A DNA stretch of 64,000 nucleotides from Bathymodiolus brooksi (GCA_963680875.1 OY804575.1:104215505-104279504); one strand, 5' to 3'. Positions 43,881-58,400 are shown, numbered from the stretch's first letter. A program made the numbers and translations. The notes: generated from the sequence alone by a model not told the origin.

Positions 43881-43884
43881 AATT

Positions 43885-44105
43885 TCATGAGTGGTTTTGG
43901 TGTGACAGTCAGTTTTATTGGTGGAGAAAATCGGCGTACCTGGAGAAAAACACCGACCTGTCGTGAGTCACTGACAAACTTTATCACATCATGTTGTATT
44001 GAGTACACCCTGCCTTAGTGGGTTTCGAACTCGTAACTTCAGTGGTGATTGCATAGGTAGTTATAAATCCAACTACCATACGATCATGACCACAACGACC
44101 TCTAA
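43885..44105 (-). mobile_element. SINE family 1, near full length
   Basis: Abuts the family 2 SINE. Body from CAGTCAGTTTTATTGGTGGA to the head AACTACCATACGATCATGAC. Confidence 0.8.
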
Positions 44106-44564
44106 TTCCATAAAATAATACTTGAACAAAAAGATGTATTATTATAGTTATGTTTATTTCTTGACTGTAAATTACAGACACTTGTAAACTTCACATTTAA
44201 CAACATAATAAAAAAAAACAAATATATATATATTACTTTGGTGTAATAAAACATTAAAAACAGCAAAACAAATTAATAGAAAATAAAATATAACAGCATT
44301 AAAAGTTTGCAAATATCAAATAAAATATTAGTATATTTGTATAAAAGTTAAAAACGTGGACGGATTTAAATTATGCCGGAAAAGAAAAACAGTTGCATTT
44401 CTAGATTTGCAATAGACATTTAATATATATGAACATATATTTAGATTTTGACATTCCATAGGGGTATATTATTCCTAAAATTATACCTTAAACTTTCTGG
44501 TATTTAATGTGAACTTACAGATTATTCATAATGAAGTTTCTGTACCACATTGCTTGGATGGTTT
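44106..44564. other. AT-rich stretch, nothing recognised
   Basis: Long A runs and a short AT-repeat near 44222. No gene seen. Confidence 0.4.
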
Positions 44565-44825
44565 AGTTTAGGATTATGGTGTTTAATGCCACTTTCAACA
44601 ATATTTCAGTTATATCATGGCTCAGTTTTATTGGTGGAGGAAACAGGAGTACCCAGAGAAAAACACCGACCTATCGCAAGTCACTGACAAACTTTATCGC
44701 ATAATGTTGTATCGAGTACACTTCGCCCGAGTGGGATTCGAACTCACAATGTTAGTGGTGATAGCCACTGATTGCATAGGTAGTTATAAATCCAACTACC
44801 ATACAATCATGACAACAACGGCCGA
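44565..44825 (-). mobile_element. SINE family 1, full length
   Basis: From the 3' core TGTTTAATGCCACTTTCAAC to the head CTACCATACAATCATGACAA. The 84-codon + strand frame across it is an artefact. Confidence 0.85.
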
Positions 44826-45234
44826 AGTTTCTGTATCACATTGCTTGGAATCTGGAAAACTAAACTGGTAATCCATCATTTACCAAATCAGAAGCTAGGT
44901 TGAAATTTGTTAAAACAAGTAGATTCCATACAGATTAAAATAAACAAGCTTAATAAATACACTAACAGAGGATAAACGTCCAATAAATAAGGAGAAAAAT
45001 TACTACTAAAAAAATGTGTAGTTCTCTCCTGGTGTATACTCATTTCCCATCAATAAAAAAAAGCTGGCAACAATATAGCTGAATCAGCATATTAAAAGCA
45101 AATGTCTTAATATTGTAAATAATCTAATAAAGTATAAAAAAAATATATATTAGGCACAGTGGGTCAGAGATCTATTGTAAAACAGGGAACCTTAGATTAT
45201 TTTTTTTGCTTTCCTAGGCAACTAAGGTGTTTTG

Positions 45235-45410
45235 TTAACAGGGGAGTCCAAAAATAAGTTACATTTATTGAACAAAAAGGCGAGTGTTTCATTCAGATAT
45301 TTTGGTAGGCCATGTGACGAGTTTGCAGAACGAGTCTGGCCTATCAAAATATCTGATGGTGCACGAGTAACTTTGTTCAATAAGGGACTTGTATCTTGCG
45401 ACGTCAATCA
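45235..45410. repeat. Foldback with imperfect arms
   Basis: TTATTGAACAAAAAGGCGAG...GATATTTTG...AGGCC at left mirrors GGCCTATCAAAATATCTGAT...TTGTTCAATAA at right. The self-complementarity gives 61-codon open frames on both strands. No target duplication found. Confidence 0.6.
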
Positions 45411-45594
45411 AAGTTGAGTGAGAGTATGTAAGCTTTATGATGATATCTTGTATATTTTGTTATCGAAGATATTGTATGATGTGACGTCATCTAGCTCCAC
45501 CTCCTCTCTGGGTATCATGAGAAAGCACGATACAAAGTATTTCATATTTTTATTTTTTTTTTTAAATTAAAAGTACAAAGGACCTGTAATGTAT

Positions 45595-46105
45595 ATTTAT
45601 TAGTTGTGCATGGACAGATGTCTATTTCAACAATTATTAAAGTTCAAATGATCTTATTTTGCTATTTATAAATACTGCAAAGATGGATGTTTATTTCAGC
45701 ATGCAATTAAAAGTACAAATGACATTTTAATGTGTATTTACAAGTACTGCATGGATGGATGTTAATTTCAGCATGCAATTAAAAGTATAAATGACCTTGA
45801 TGTCTGTATTTATAAGCACTGCATGGATGGATGTTTATTTCAGCATGCAATTAAAAGTACAAATGACATTTTAATGTGTATTTACAAGTACTGCATGGAT
45901 GGATGTTTATTTCAGCATGCAATTTGTAAATTAAAAGTACAAATGACCTTGATATGTGTATTTATAAATCCTGCATGGATGGATGTTTATTTCAAGATTT
46001 AATTAAAGTACAAATGACCTTTTTTATGTGTATTTATAAGTACTGCATGGATTGATGTATATTTCAAAATACAATTAAAGTACAATTGACCTTGTTGTGT
46101 ATATG
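45595..46105. repeat. ~72-bp tandem repeat, about 7 units
   Basis: The repeated unit is TGCATGGATGGATGTTTATT, TCAGCATGCAATTAAAAGTA, CAAATGACCTT and TGTGTATTTATAAGTAC, with 70-78 bp spacing and moderate drift. Outer units are the most diverged. Confidence 0.9.
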
Positions 46106-46959
46106 GGTCAACATTTAAATAAAAGAAAAGACTCACACCTGTAAGTAGAGGGGGTCAAGTTATTGCTTGAGCTATGACTATTAATATCTGGATTTTTACC
46201 CATTTTTTACCACAAGTCTATCGAAAGCCCCCACCCCTCCCCCTGAAAAATCCTGGCTACTGATCTGAAGTTGATAACAGCGATAAATCTTAAATATTAC
46301 TGAAGTAATGTAAACATTCAAATAAATCAATTAAGGACACTATAATTATAATTGTCATAAAAGTAGATCTGTATATTGTACAAAAATAATATTCAAAATT
46401 TTTTTTTACAAAACATTTCCAAGCATTGAATTGTTTAGAAAACAATCAATATACTTATAGATGTACTTTAATGGTTGTATTTAATGAACATGCATGATAA
46501 ATGGTGGACAATATTAATTTTTTCTTCTCAAAAGTATGTTAATTTGAACTTTATAATCAATCAAATGGAGGCTACAAGACTGAGTTCTGTAATTTGGTAC
46601 AGTGTGGCTGACACAATAATCTACACAGCTTTCCACAGTTACAGGTCTGACATTGCTGGTTTAATCAACAGTCCAGGTGTCACAACCAGAGTTGTCTTTG
46701 GCTGTTGTTGTTTTATTTGAATCATACAGGTGATATAAATTATCTAACAATGCTCTCAGTCTACAGGGCTGCCACTTCCTTGTTGGGCTGAAAAATATTA
46801 GATTTAAATGTAAAACAACAGTCTCTACATTAACCTTACTAAATCAAACCGAGAGTAAATTAAAAAATTGCATGCATCTACTGTATTTATACTAAATCTT
46901 ATAAAGTCCATGTTTCTGCTAACCCTACTGACCCTAATTTTTAGTGCTTAAACTAGTGT
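46106..46959. other. Unannotated stretch
   Basis: No supported gene. The 81-codon + strand frame at 46475-46720 shows no recognisable domain, and no splice-flanked exon was identified on either strand. Confidence 0.4.
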
Positions 46960-47410
46960 TTTTGTCATTGTTGGACAATCACTGTTCTTCTTCTTCTTCT
47001 TCTTCCACTGTAGGAACTGGATTCATTATTGAATGTATGTGGTTCCACAAAAACTTTGCACATGTCGGACAACAGAGCAAACTTTCTGGTGTATTTACAG
47101 CTAAAATGATCCAATATTTACAAATAAAACTATGTACAGGGGTATACAGTCTACTTCATGGAGACTGCCTTGAAGGCAGCTCGCAATCTCTTCCCCTGTG
47201 CTGGTAGTTGTTATGTTGGTGGGCAGCTGATTCCAATCCCTGATGGTCCTGGGGGGACATTAGTTCCCGTATGTATCATTTGATGTCCTCTCTTGGTAGA
47301 ACTTGTGTTAACTTCTTGTTCTACTGTAGTTAGATGTTAGATACTGGTTTGGATCAATGTCTTTAAAGTTGATCTGTATTTTATAGAGCATGACTCTTAT
47401 AAGTCAGATT
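46960..47410 (-). pseudogene. LINE reverse-transcriptase C-terminal remnant
   Basis: The - strand translation contains MLYKIQINFKDIDPNQYLT, then SRTR, and PRTIRDWNQLPTNI. This is the order found at the end of jockey/CR1-type pol proteins (a PRT-x-x-x-WN-x-LP motif). It is broken by several stops. A (TTC)n microsatellite lies at 46985-47005. Confidence 0.65.
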
Positions 47411-47499
47411 TTTGTGCTAGATAACTTACATAAAAAGTGGGATTTAAATTGTACATATATACAAACAGATTAGTTCAAATATTGTAAGAGGGTCAGAAA

Positions 47500-48060
47500 A
47501 TTACCCCAGATAGCAATTTCCATTCAAATGTAGCTGTTTAATATTCCTGGTTTGTGATTGGACGATGCTGTAATTTTCAAGGTATTAATTCCACGGTTGA
47601 AATATCAGGAGATATTTTTTAGAATTTTAGCCGATTACCGCTTTATACGTCATCTTGTCAATAATGTGACAATACACATGATTACATTAGAATGGAGATA
47701 ACTGTATTGTATTTGAAAATTTCACGGCATCAATTGTTGATTTAATGGTGTCATTTTCACGATATCAATTCCACGGTTGAAATAGCATGAGATATTTTTA
47801 GAATTTTAGCTGATTACCGCTTACGTCATTTTGTCAGTAAGATGGCAATACACATCTATACACATGATTACATTAGAATGGAGATAACTGTATTGTATTT
47901 GAAAATTTCACGGCATCAATTGTCGATTTGATAGTCGCAAATATCTGTTTACTGGCTCCGCTATCACGTTGCCAGTAAACTAAATTTGCGACCATCAAAT
48001 CTCCACTTGATGCCGTGAAATTTTCAAATACAATACAATTATCTCCTAATTATAATAAAT
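47500..48060. repeat. Two direct copies plus one inverted piece of a ~180-bp repeat
   Basis: AATTCCACGGTTGAAATA starts two direct copies (about 47588 and 47767), each ending GAAAATTTCACGGCATCAAT. After a hairpin with GTTTACTGGC / GCCAGTAAAC (47948-47979), part of the copy returns inverted (TTGATGCCGTGAAATTTTCA, 48009-48050). Probably a foldback element with a duplicated arm. Confidence 0.7.
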
Positions 48061-48064
48061 TTAA

Positions 48065-48245
48065 ATTTTGATGTTGTGTCCAGGAAACTGGAGTAACCAG
48101 AGAAAACTATCGGCCTGCCACAAGTCACTGATAAACTTTATCACATAATGTTGTATCGAGCGGGGTTCACAATGTTAGTGGTGATAGGCACTGATTGCAT
48201 AGGTAGTTGTAAATCCAACTACCATACGATCATGACGGCCCTCTG
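48065..48245 (-). mobile_element. SINE family 1, partial
   Basis: The body (CCAGGAAACTGGAGTAACCA) and head (CCAACTACCATACGATCATG) are present. The 3' core is missing. Confidence 0.75.
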
Positions 48246-48319
48246 AACACCACATGATTTACTGTGTTACTTAATTGTATGATATTTCAGAATATGAAGA
48301 AAATCTATAATGGGAGGTG

Positions 48320-48790
48320 TGGCATTGTCACCTTTTTTTGTCTGTTGCTGTCTGTGTTTGATTAGCTTTTCACAGTTCAATAATTTTCTCTGAAGCAAAT
48401 GGAGCAAATATTGGCAGCAATGTTAAATGAGTGATTTTTAACATTAATGTGATTTTTTATTTCATTCAGAAATATAACATGGTTGCTAGACAAATTATGC
48501 CTTCTGGTTGAATGAAATTTCAAATATTTTCTTCTCTGAAACCACATGTGTGATGAAATTGTTCCAAAATATGAATTTTCCTTATTTGACCCTCTAAAAA
48601 GTTTGTGGTTTTCTTGTCAATCAGAAATCAAAGATGGCCATCAATGCAGGTCAAAGATTTATCACGGGACCTTATGATGAAATGAATGTATTTCTTTTCT
48701 CTCTCTCAAAAACTAGAAACCTGATCAACCAACTTGTGTTGATCAGAAATTCAAGATGGCTGACTTTGCTTGGCCCCAAAATAACCCTTG
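48320..48790 (+). repeat. AGCTCACC-family copy, diverged
   Basis: Shows the family order (GGTGTGGCATTGTCACCTTT, AGCTTTTCACAGTTCAAT, TTTTCTTCTCTGAAACCAC, AAGATGGC). It overlaps what would be the 3' untranslated part of NEK8. Confidence 0.55.
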
Positions 48791-48861
48791 TATGATTGGA
48801 GTATCCAAAAACGATCTAATATATGACTTTTAATTTGGTAAACTGAAATAGCTTCACTTGT

Positions 48862-49330
48862 GCCTAGTACACAAGAGTGTGTTTCCACGACTTCATGATA
48901 AATCAAAGACATTGAAAAGTAAAAATTACGCTTAGTACACAAGAGTGTGTTTCCACGACTACATGATAGATCAAAGACATTGAAAAGTAAAAATTACGCT
49001 TAGTACACAAGAGTGTGTTTCCATGACTACATGATAGATCAAAGACATTGAAAAGTAAAAATTACGCTTAGTACACAATAGTGTGTTTCCATGACTACAT
49101 GATAGATCAAAGACATTGAAAAGTAAAAATTACGCTTAGTGCACAAGAGTGTGTTTCCACGACTACATGATAGATCAGACATTGAAAAGTAAAAATTACG
49201 CTTAGTACACAAGAGTGTTTCCACGACTACATGATAGATCAAAGACATTGAAAAGAAAACACTTACGTTTAGTACACAAGAGTGTGTTTCCATGACTACA
49301 TGATAGATCAAGAACTGTAAATGGTTCTTC
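48862..49330 (-). repeat. 68-bp minisatellite made from the last NEK8 coding segment
   Basis: Seven units (period 68, two of 66-67) on the - strand read GATCTATCATGTAGTCGTGG, AAACACACTCTTGTGTACTA, then AGCGTAATTTTTACTTTTCA and ATGTCTTT. The first 40 bases encode [14 protein letters not shown], the last strand of the RCC1 propeller. The unit nearest the gene body is part of the exon and carries a full 5' splice motif (C|GTAAGT); the others have GTAATT. Confidence 0.9.
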
Positions 49331-49425
49331 TCCAGAAAATAGTATTTTACAAGGTTCTGTTGTGTTTTCTTCTGACCTTCCAAGACGACCCCTTGAACTT
49401 TTACCCCATGAATATACTTCTTTAT
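49202..49425 (-). CDS. NEK8: NEK8 last recognisable exon, with alternative ends
   Basis: Acceptor TTTTTTTTCAG. Encodes [20 protein letters not shown], then [18 protein letters not shown], where the propeller closes. Two ends are possible. Either it splices at C|GTAAGT (49267) to a further short exon, for instance in the outermost unit of the minisatellite (48800-48870). Or it reads on through the second unit and stops at TAA (49202-49204) after a repeated [12 protein letters not shown]. Transcripts would be needed to choose. Confidence 0.8.
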
Positions 49426-52400
49426 CTGAAAAAAAAATAAACAAACACATATGTATCTACTGCACACAAGAAAAATATTGTCTTAAAAACATAGAACACC
49501 ATCAACTCCTTTCACTGTTTTATAATTCTTTTACTGTTTTAATGAAACAAGAATTTGTTAAGAAATTTCACAATTTTGGATCACATTCATTCTATGGTAT
49601 TCAATAAACAAAGTGAACAAAAGTGATATTAATATTATTTGTGTCGCATATATAAAAGAAAAGTGTTAATTCAGGTTGCTTGTGTTTGTTTTTCACCTGT
49701 GCTCATCAGTTTTAATTGGATGTGTCCCCTAACAGAATACAAAAATAGAACAAAAATTATCCTGACAATGTTTCTGTCTCAATTCTGGATACCTTTGCCA
49801 AGATTCAAGTAACGAAAAAAAAAATTGTGACTTTCCGGATATATACCTGGCCCATTTGCACTACATTTTTTCACTCTAAGGATTTATCAAACCGAGAATA
49901 TAATGTACATTTTGTTATGTTGTTATATTATTTCAACAGTTCAATGAGCTATAATTACCCAATGTCTTATTGACTCTGAAAATAAAAAATAATAATTACC
50001 ATCTACAACGGCAACTGTAAATATATCTCCACAAGCAACCGCTGTAACATTATGACCATCTAAAGTTCCTAGGAGCTGTGGCTGACGGTTGTTAACGTGG
50101 TTACTGTTACCAAGTTGTCCAAATTGGTTAGATCCAAACATGTAGCAATGTCCTTCAGCTACAAAATAGATACATATTAAATTTAACATAGAAAGTAACA
50201 AATGTGAAAATTTATCTATTGACCTAGTTTTGTTAATTTGCTATACTTATTAATGTTTTTTTTTTTCAGTTATATTTGAAGTTTATTTTTTATAAAGATA
50301 TTTTACCACTAATGCTGTGAGTTGGAATCCTGCACATGGTGAGGTGTACTCGATACAACATTATGTGATAAAGTTTGTCAGTGGCTTGCAGCAGGTCAGT
50401 GATTTCCTCCACCAATAAAACTAACCCCACAATATAACTGAAATATTGTTGAAAGTGGCGTTAAACACCCATAACCTTAAACCGAAAGATATTTACTATT
50501 TAAATGAATTGTCACTCTAAGGTAAGACCATGGTCTACATTTTGCTGTCTGTGATTGACAGATAGACAGTTAAAAAAAAAGAATTCCTAATTTAGATTGG
50601 AATAAAAAAATATAGTGACTAAAATATTGTCATTCCATCTGTTTTACCTTGAATTGATTTGAGGAAAAATTATAGAAATACATTACTCTCGTAGAAAGAT
50701 CTTCCTATAATTTGTATTTCAAACATTTCACTAAATGAATTTATGTTTTGTTTATCATCTCTTTCATACATTTTTTACCTAAATAATTACCACCAGGTGA
50801 TACGGAAGTCTAAGCCCATTATATCATCAATTAGTAAATACGGTGGAACATGTCTAATCTGACACACCAAGGGACCATGGAAATGTGTCGGATTGTACAG
50901 GATGTCGGAATACTCAGGTTTATTTTAGTTAACAGAAATACTTTGGGACCATAAATTCTTGTCAGATGCCACAGGCATTGGATTGCACAAGTTCTGCTGT
51001 AATAAAGTTTCATGTTTGAGAAATAATTCCAACAACTTTGCTAAGAGATTGTTGTAAAGTGATCAAATAAAATCAGTGGTATGTACAACACAAAAAATAT
51101 CCACAAGTATACTACCATATTCCTTTATTTGAAACTGATAAGGTGGCAGATTGAAACAGTTGTTCCCCTCTCTTATAAGGTCACCCCCACCAAATGCTAC
51201 TTTTCTCACCATGCCAAATTTCAGATGCACAGAAATAGCTAAATATTACTAAATTATCCTCCTCATGAGAGGCCATCCCTCTTATAAGGGCCCTTTCTCA
51301 GTGCAGAAGAGGTGACCTTATTAGAGGGAGGCTACTGTAGTTGAAATATAAATACCTGTAACTGCAGCAGAATGTGATGTTCCCATGGCAACTTGTTTTA
51401 CACATAAATTGATAAGAGGATATGATGAGACAGGAGAAAACACTTGAACTTCTTCTACAACTTTCATGACGGTTCCATCAGCTGAGATAACATCTAGTCC
51501 TAATTTATTATATCTGACAAGAAATTAAATTATATGTCAATACACACTAGGGGAAAATACACTTGCATACATACAGATACACACTAGGGGAAAATACACT
51601 GCCATAAAAACACACTGGGGGGAAAAATACACTAACATAAATACACACTGGGGGAAAATACACTACCATAAAAATACACCGGGGAAAAATACACTAACAT
51701 AACTACACACTGGGGGAAAAATACACTTAACATAACTACACATTGGGGAAAATACACTAAACATAGCTACACACTGGGGGGAAAATACACTAACATAACT
51801 ACACACTGGGGGGAAAATACACTAAACATAGCTACACACTGGGGGGAAAATACACTAACATAGCTACACACTGGGGGAAAAATACACTTAACATAACTAC
51901 ACATTGGGGAAAATACACTAAACATAGCTACACACTGGGGGGAAAATACACTAACATAACTACACACTGGGGGGAAAATACACTAAACATAGCTACACAC
52001 TGGGGGGAAAATACACTAACATAGCTACACACTGGGGGGAAAATACACTTAACATAACTACACATTGGGGAAAATACACTAAACATAGCTACACACTGGG
52101 GGGAAAATACACTAACATAACTACACACTGGGGGGAAAATACACTAACATAACTACACACTGGGGGGAAAATACACTAACATAACTACACATTGGGGAAA
52201 ATACACTAAACATAGCTACACACTGGGGGGAAAATACACTAACATAACTACACACTGGGGGGAAAATACACTAACATAACTACACATTGGGGAAAATACA
52301 CTAAACATAACTACACATTGGGGGGAAAATACACTAACATAACTACACATTGGGGAAAATACACTAAACATAACTACACATTGGGGGGAAAATACACTAA

Positions 52401-55400
52401 ACATAACTACACACTGGGGGGAAAATACACTAACATAACTACACACTGGGGGGAAAATACACTAACATAACTACACATTGGGGAAAATACACTAAACATA
52501 ACTACACACTGGGGGGAAAATACACTAACATAACTACACATTGGGGAAAATACACTAAACATAACTACACATTGGGGGGGAAATACACTAACATAACTAC
52601 ACATTGGGGAAAATACACTAAACATAACTACACATTGGGGGGAAAATACACTAACATAACTACACATTGGGGAAAATACACTAAACATAACTACACATTG
52701 GGGAAAATACACTAAACATAACTACACATTGGGGGGAAAATACACTAACATAACTACACACTGGGGGGAAAATACACTAAACATAACTACACACTTGGGG
52801 GAAAATACACTAACATAACTACACATTGGGGAAAATACACTAAACATAACTACACATTGGGGGGAAAATACACTAACATAACTACACATTGGGGAAAATA
52901 CACTAAACATAACTACACATTGGGGGGAAAATACACTAACATAACTACACATTGGGGAAAATACACTAAACATAACTACACATTGGGGAAAATACACTAA
53001 ACATAACTACACACTGGGGGGAAAATACACTAACATAACTACACACTGGGGGGAAAATACACTAAACATAACTACACACTGGGGGGAAAATACACTAACA
53101 TAACTACACATTGGGGAAAATACACTAAACATAGCTACAAATTGGGGAAAATACACTAAACATAGCTACACACTTGGGGGAAAATACACTAACATAACTA
53201 CACACTGGGGGGAAAATACACTAACATAACTACACATTGGGGAAAATACACTAAACATAACTACACATTGGGGAAAATACACTAAACATAGCTACACACT
53301 GGGGGGAAAATACACTAACATAACTACACACTGGGGGGGAAATACACTAACATAACTACACACTGGGGGGAAAATACACTAACATAACTACACACTGGGG
53401 GGAAAATACACTAACATAACTACACATTGGGGAAAATACACTAAACATAACTACACATTGGGGAAAATACACTAAACATAGCTACACACTGGGGGGAAAA
53501 TACACTAACATAACTACACACTGGGGAAAATACACTAAACATAACTACACATTGGGGGGAAAATACACTAACATAACTACACACTGGAGGGGAAATACAC
53601 TAACATAACTACACATTGGGGAAAATACACTAACATAATACACATTGGGGAAAATACACTAAACATAACTACACATTGGGGGGAAAATACACTAACATAA
53701 CTACACATTGGGGAAAATACACTAAACATAACTACACATTGGGGAAAATACACTAAACATAACTACACACTGGGGGGAAAATACACTAACATAACTACAC
53801 ACTGGGGGGAAAATACACTAAACATAACTACACACTGGGGGGAAAATACACTAACATAACTACACATTGGGGAAAATACACTAAACATAACTACACATTG
53901 GGGGGAAAATACACTAACATAACTACACATTGGGGAAAATACACTAAACATAACTACACATTGGGGAAAATACACTAAACATAACTACACACTGGGGCGA
54001 AAATACACTAACATAACTACACACTGGGGGGAAAATACACTAAACATAACTACACACTGGGGGGAAAATACACTAACATAACTACACATTGGGGAAAATA
54101 CACTAAACATAGCTACAAATTGGGGAAAATACACTAAACATAGCTACACACTTGGGGGAAAATACACTAACATAACTACACACTGGGGGGAAAATACACT
54201 AACATAACTACACATTGGGGAAAATACACTAAACATAACTACACATTGGGGAAAATACACTAAACATAGCTACACACTGGGGGAAAAATACACTAACATA
54301 ACTACACACTGGGGGGGAAATACACTAACATAACTACACACTGGGGGGAAAATACACTAACATAACTACACACTGGGGGGAAAATACACTAACATAACTA
54401 CACATTGGGGAAAATACACTAAACATAACTACACATTGGGGAAAATACACTAAACATAGCTACACACTGGGGGGAAAATACACTAACATAACTACACACT
54501 GGGGGGAAAATACACTAACATAACTACACATTGGGGAAAATACACTAAACATAACTACACACTGGGGGAAAAATACACTAACATAACTACACATTGGGGA
54601 AAATACACTAAACATAACTACACATTGGGGGGAAAATACACTAACATAACTACACACTGGAGGGGAAATACACTAACATAACTACACATTGGGGAAAATA
54701 CACTAAACATAACTACACACTGGGGGAAAAATACACTAACATAACTACACATTGGGGAAAATACACTAAACATAACTACACATTGGGGGGAAAATACACT
54801 AACATAACTACACACTGGATGGGAAATACACTAACATAACTACACATTGGGGAAAATACACTAACATAATACACATTGGGGAAAATACACTAAACATAAC
54901 TACACATTGGGGGGAAAATACACTAACATAACTACACATTGGGGAAAATACACTAAACATAACTACACATTGGGGAAAATACACTAAACATAACTACACA
55001 CTGGGGGGAAAATACACTAACATAACTACACACTGGGGGGAAAATACACTAAACATAACTACACACTGGGGGGAAAATACACTAACATAACTACACATTG
55101 GGGAAAATACACTAAACATAACTACACATTGGGGGGAAAATACACTAACATAACTACACATTGGGGAAAATACACTAAACATAACTACACATTGGGGAAA
55201 ATACACTAAACATAACTACACACTGGGGCGAAAATACACTAACATAACTACACACTGGGGGGAAAATACACTAAACATAACTACACACTGGGGGGAAAAT
55301 ACACTAACATAACTACACATTGGGGAAAATACACTAAACATAGCTACAAATTGGGGAAAATACACTAAACATAGCTACACACTTGGGGGAAAATACACTA

Positions 55401-58400
55401 ACATAACTACACACTGGGGGGAAAATACACTAACATAACTACACATTGGGGAAAATACACTAAACATAACTACACATTGGGGAAAATACACTAAACATAG
55501 CTACACACTGGGGGGAAAATACACTAACATAACTACACACTGGGGGGGAAATACACTAACATAACTACACACTGGGGGGAAAATACACTAACATAACTAC
55601 ACACTGGGGGGAAAATACACTAACATAACTACACATTGGGGAAAATACACTAAACATAACTACACATTGGGGAAAATACACTAACATAACTACACACTGG
55701 AGGGGAAATACACTAACATAACTACACATTGGGGAAAATACACTAAACATAACTACACACTGGCGGAAAATACACTAACATAATACACATTGGGGAAAAT
55801 ACACTAACATAAATACACACTGGGGGGGGGGGGGGGGAATACACTACCATAAAAACACACTGGGGGGAAATACACTAACATAGCTACACACTGGGGGGAA
55901 AATACACTAACATAATACACATTGGGGAAAATACACTAAACATAACTACACACTGGGGGGAAAATACACTAACATAAAGTTCTATCAGTGTTGAATGAAA
56001 ATCAACTTTATAAATGCACAGAAAATCTATTGCATTTGACTGTAAACCAATTTCCTCATCTATAACTCGACTTTCTCATGTACGGTGAAACTCAAAGCTC
56101 AACAATCACCTTGTCAAGTTCTTAACATGGCACTGCATTTTAAAGGGTAAAAGAAACTAGGAAACAAACATTTTGATGTTAATTAATGGTTGTATATCAT
56201 GAAGAGACAAACATGATTAAAACCTAGAATGCCAACAAATACAATTGTTAACAATAACACAAATACAAAACTTGAATCTTAAGCTAAACATGAAAAACTT
56301 TAAAATGACACATTTCAAATGCAAATATTAAACAAAAATGATGTGAAGAAAGAACATATTTTCGCAAAAACAAGTCTTGGAAGTTTCTTTCTCATGCCAT
56401 CACTTCTCCCTCATGTTCTCTGAGGGAAAGTCATATTTCACTATATTTATTTTTGTAAGTGCAATGAGCCCTCAAAGATAATGCAATTTATTCAAATTAA
56501 GGTCAGTTGCCCTCAGACACAGGTGACCGTAGCCTATTTTGTCTATCCTGTTGAGGACCTTTGGTTTACTTGCTCCCAAAGACTTTTAAATTAATCAGCT
56601 TTCCAATATTTTGATTATGAGCGTACCTGATTCTATAAACATGTCATGCGAGCTAATTAGATCTCTGTGTTTCTTTTTTTTACTACATACAATCTTCAAT
56701 AATTACCAGGGGCTGTCGTGGTCATGTTCGTATGGTAGTTGTATTTACAACTACCTGTGCATTCAGTGCCTATCGCCACTAATGTTGTGAGTTTGAACCC
56801 CGTTCATGGTGAGGTGTACTCGATACAACATTATGTGACAAAGTTTGTCAGTGACTTGCAACAGGTTGGTGGTTTTCTCCGATACTCCGGTTTCCTCCAC
56901 CGGTAAAACTGACCGCCACAATATAACTGACATATTGATGACAGTGGCATTAAACACCATAAACCAAAACCAACTAACTATCAATAATTACCTATTACTA
57001 CCACAGCATAAGAGTTTATTGTCATGTGTAAGAATCACTGAGCAGTCTACTCCACAACACACTTTACTAGGCTGGAAATGTTCTGGTATTGGCACTGGCA
57101 AAGGAGAAGCATGAGAATCCTGGGTTCCTAGTCCAAGTCTCCCATTATCTCCCCTGCCCCAGGAAAATACTTCATGTTCATTGGTCACTGCAATCACATG
57201 GGATGCTCCACAAGATATCTGAGTAACTTCACATCCTAATAATGCCTCCACTATCTTTGCCTGAAAGATAAATGTTTCATATGATCTTCACTATAATTTT
57301 TTGTATACAGTTATACAAATTTAAAACAAAAAAATCTATCAATATGTTATCATCACTCTAGTAACACATTGTTAAATTCTCATATGATATGCATTCCCAA
57401 GCTAGCTGAACCACAAAGTATATCTTTTAGAAAGATAGTTCTACTGACCTCAAATGTTTTACATGCATGTATTAATATCTTTCACATGTTTTATGCAAGT
57501 TGTTGATTGAAAACAGAAAAGGATATATTTTTGAAAATTACAGTCCAGAAAAACTTTTAATATTTATTTTGCATGGTCTAATATATATGTAATTTTATTT
57601 AATAAATTTGCCACTCACCTGTGCCACATCATTGTGATTTCCATGACCTAGACATCCATTTGCACCACTGCCAAATGTCATTAATATTCCTCTATCTGTA
57701 ATATAATTTTACTTATTCAAACCTATTTTCTTGCTACATTTTGCTCTTATTACATATAAGAGGGAGGGAGAGCTGTTAAATTTGTTTACTAAGAGACTAT
57801 TAGACTGTCAAAATTTAATAGCAAGAAATAGGGTTATGGTTATGGTGTTTAATGCCACTTTCAACAATATTTCAGTTAAATCGTGGAAGTCAGTTTTATT
57901 GGTGTAGTAAACCAGAGTACCCAGAGAAAACCACCGACCTGTCGCAAGTCACTGACAAACTTTATCACATAAAATTGTATTGAGTACCATGAGTGGGATT
58001 GAAACTCACAACTTTTGTGGTGATAGGCACTGATTGCACAGGTAGTTGTAAATCCAACTAATATGATCACAACCATTACGGACCCCAATAGTAAGGAGTA
58101 AAGATAAAGCTATATATACATAGATTCTACAGAGCAGTTATGTATGTATTTGATATCTAATAGTGTTTAACATCAAGTGAACAATTTATCAGCTAAATCA
58201 TGGCAAGAACAAGTTACCAAAAGATAAAATAATATACATTCTCCCCTCTCCCCTCCCAATTGTCTGCCTTGAAAAAGATGTCCTTCTTTTGCAACAATCC
58301 TTCAGCACTATACCTGTTAAACAAGCTGTATGGAAGTCACCACAAGCCACATGTTGTATATTAACGGCGGATTGTCCCTCTAAGTAACGTGGTATGAAGG

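Noticed and set aside
42955..48800. A SEFIR domain exon for the receptor
   Set aside because: No long + strand frame, and no splice-flanked frame with SEFIR-like sequence, was found here. Absence by eye is not proof.
49941..50201. Separate short RCC1 protein
   Set aside because: It is one NEK8 exon with intron sequence on both sides; the same holds for the frames at 56988-57251 and 58198-58434.
51767..55750. Many - strand frames reading [10 protein letters not shown]...
   Set aside because: Repeat translations of the G-tract minisatellite inside a NEK8 intron.
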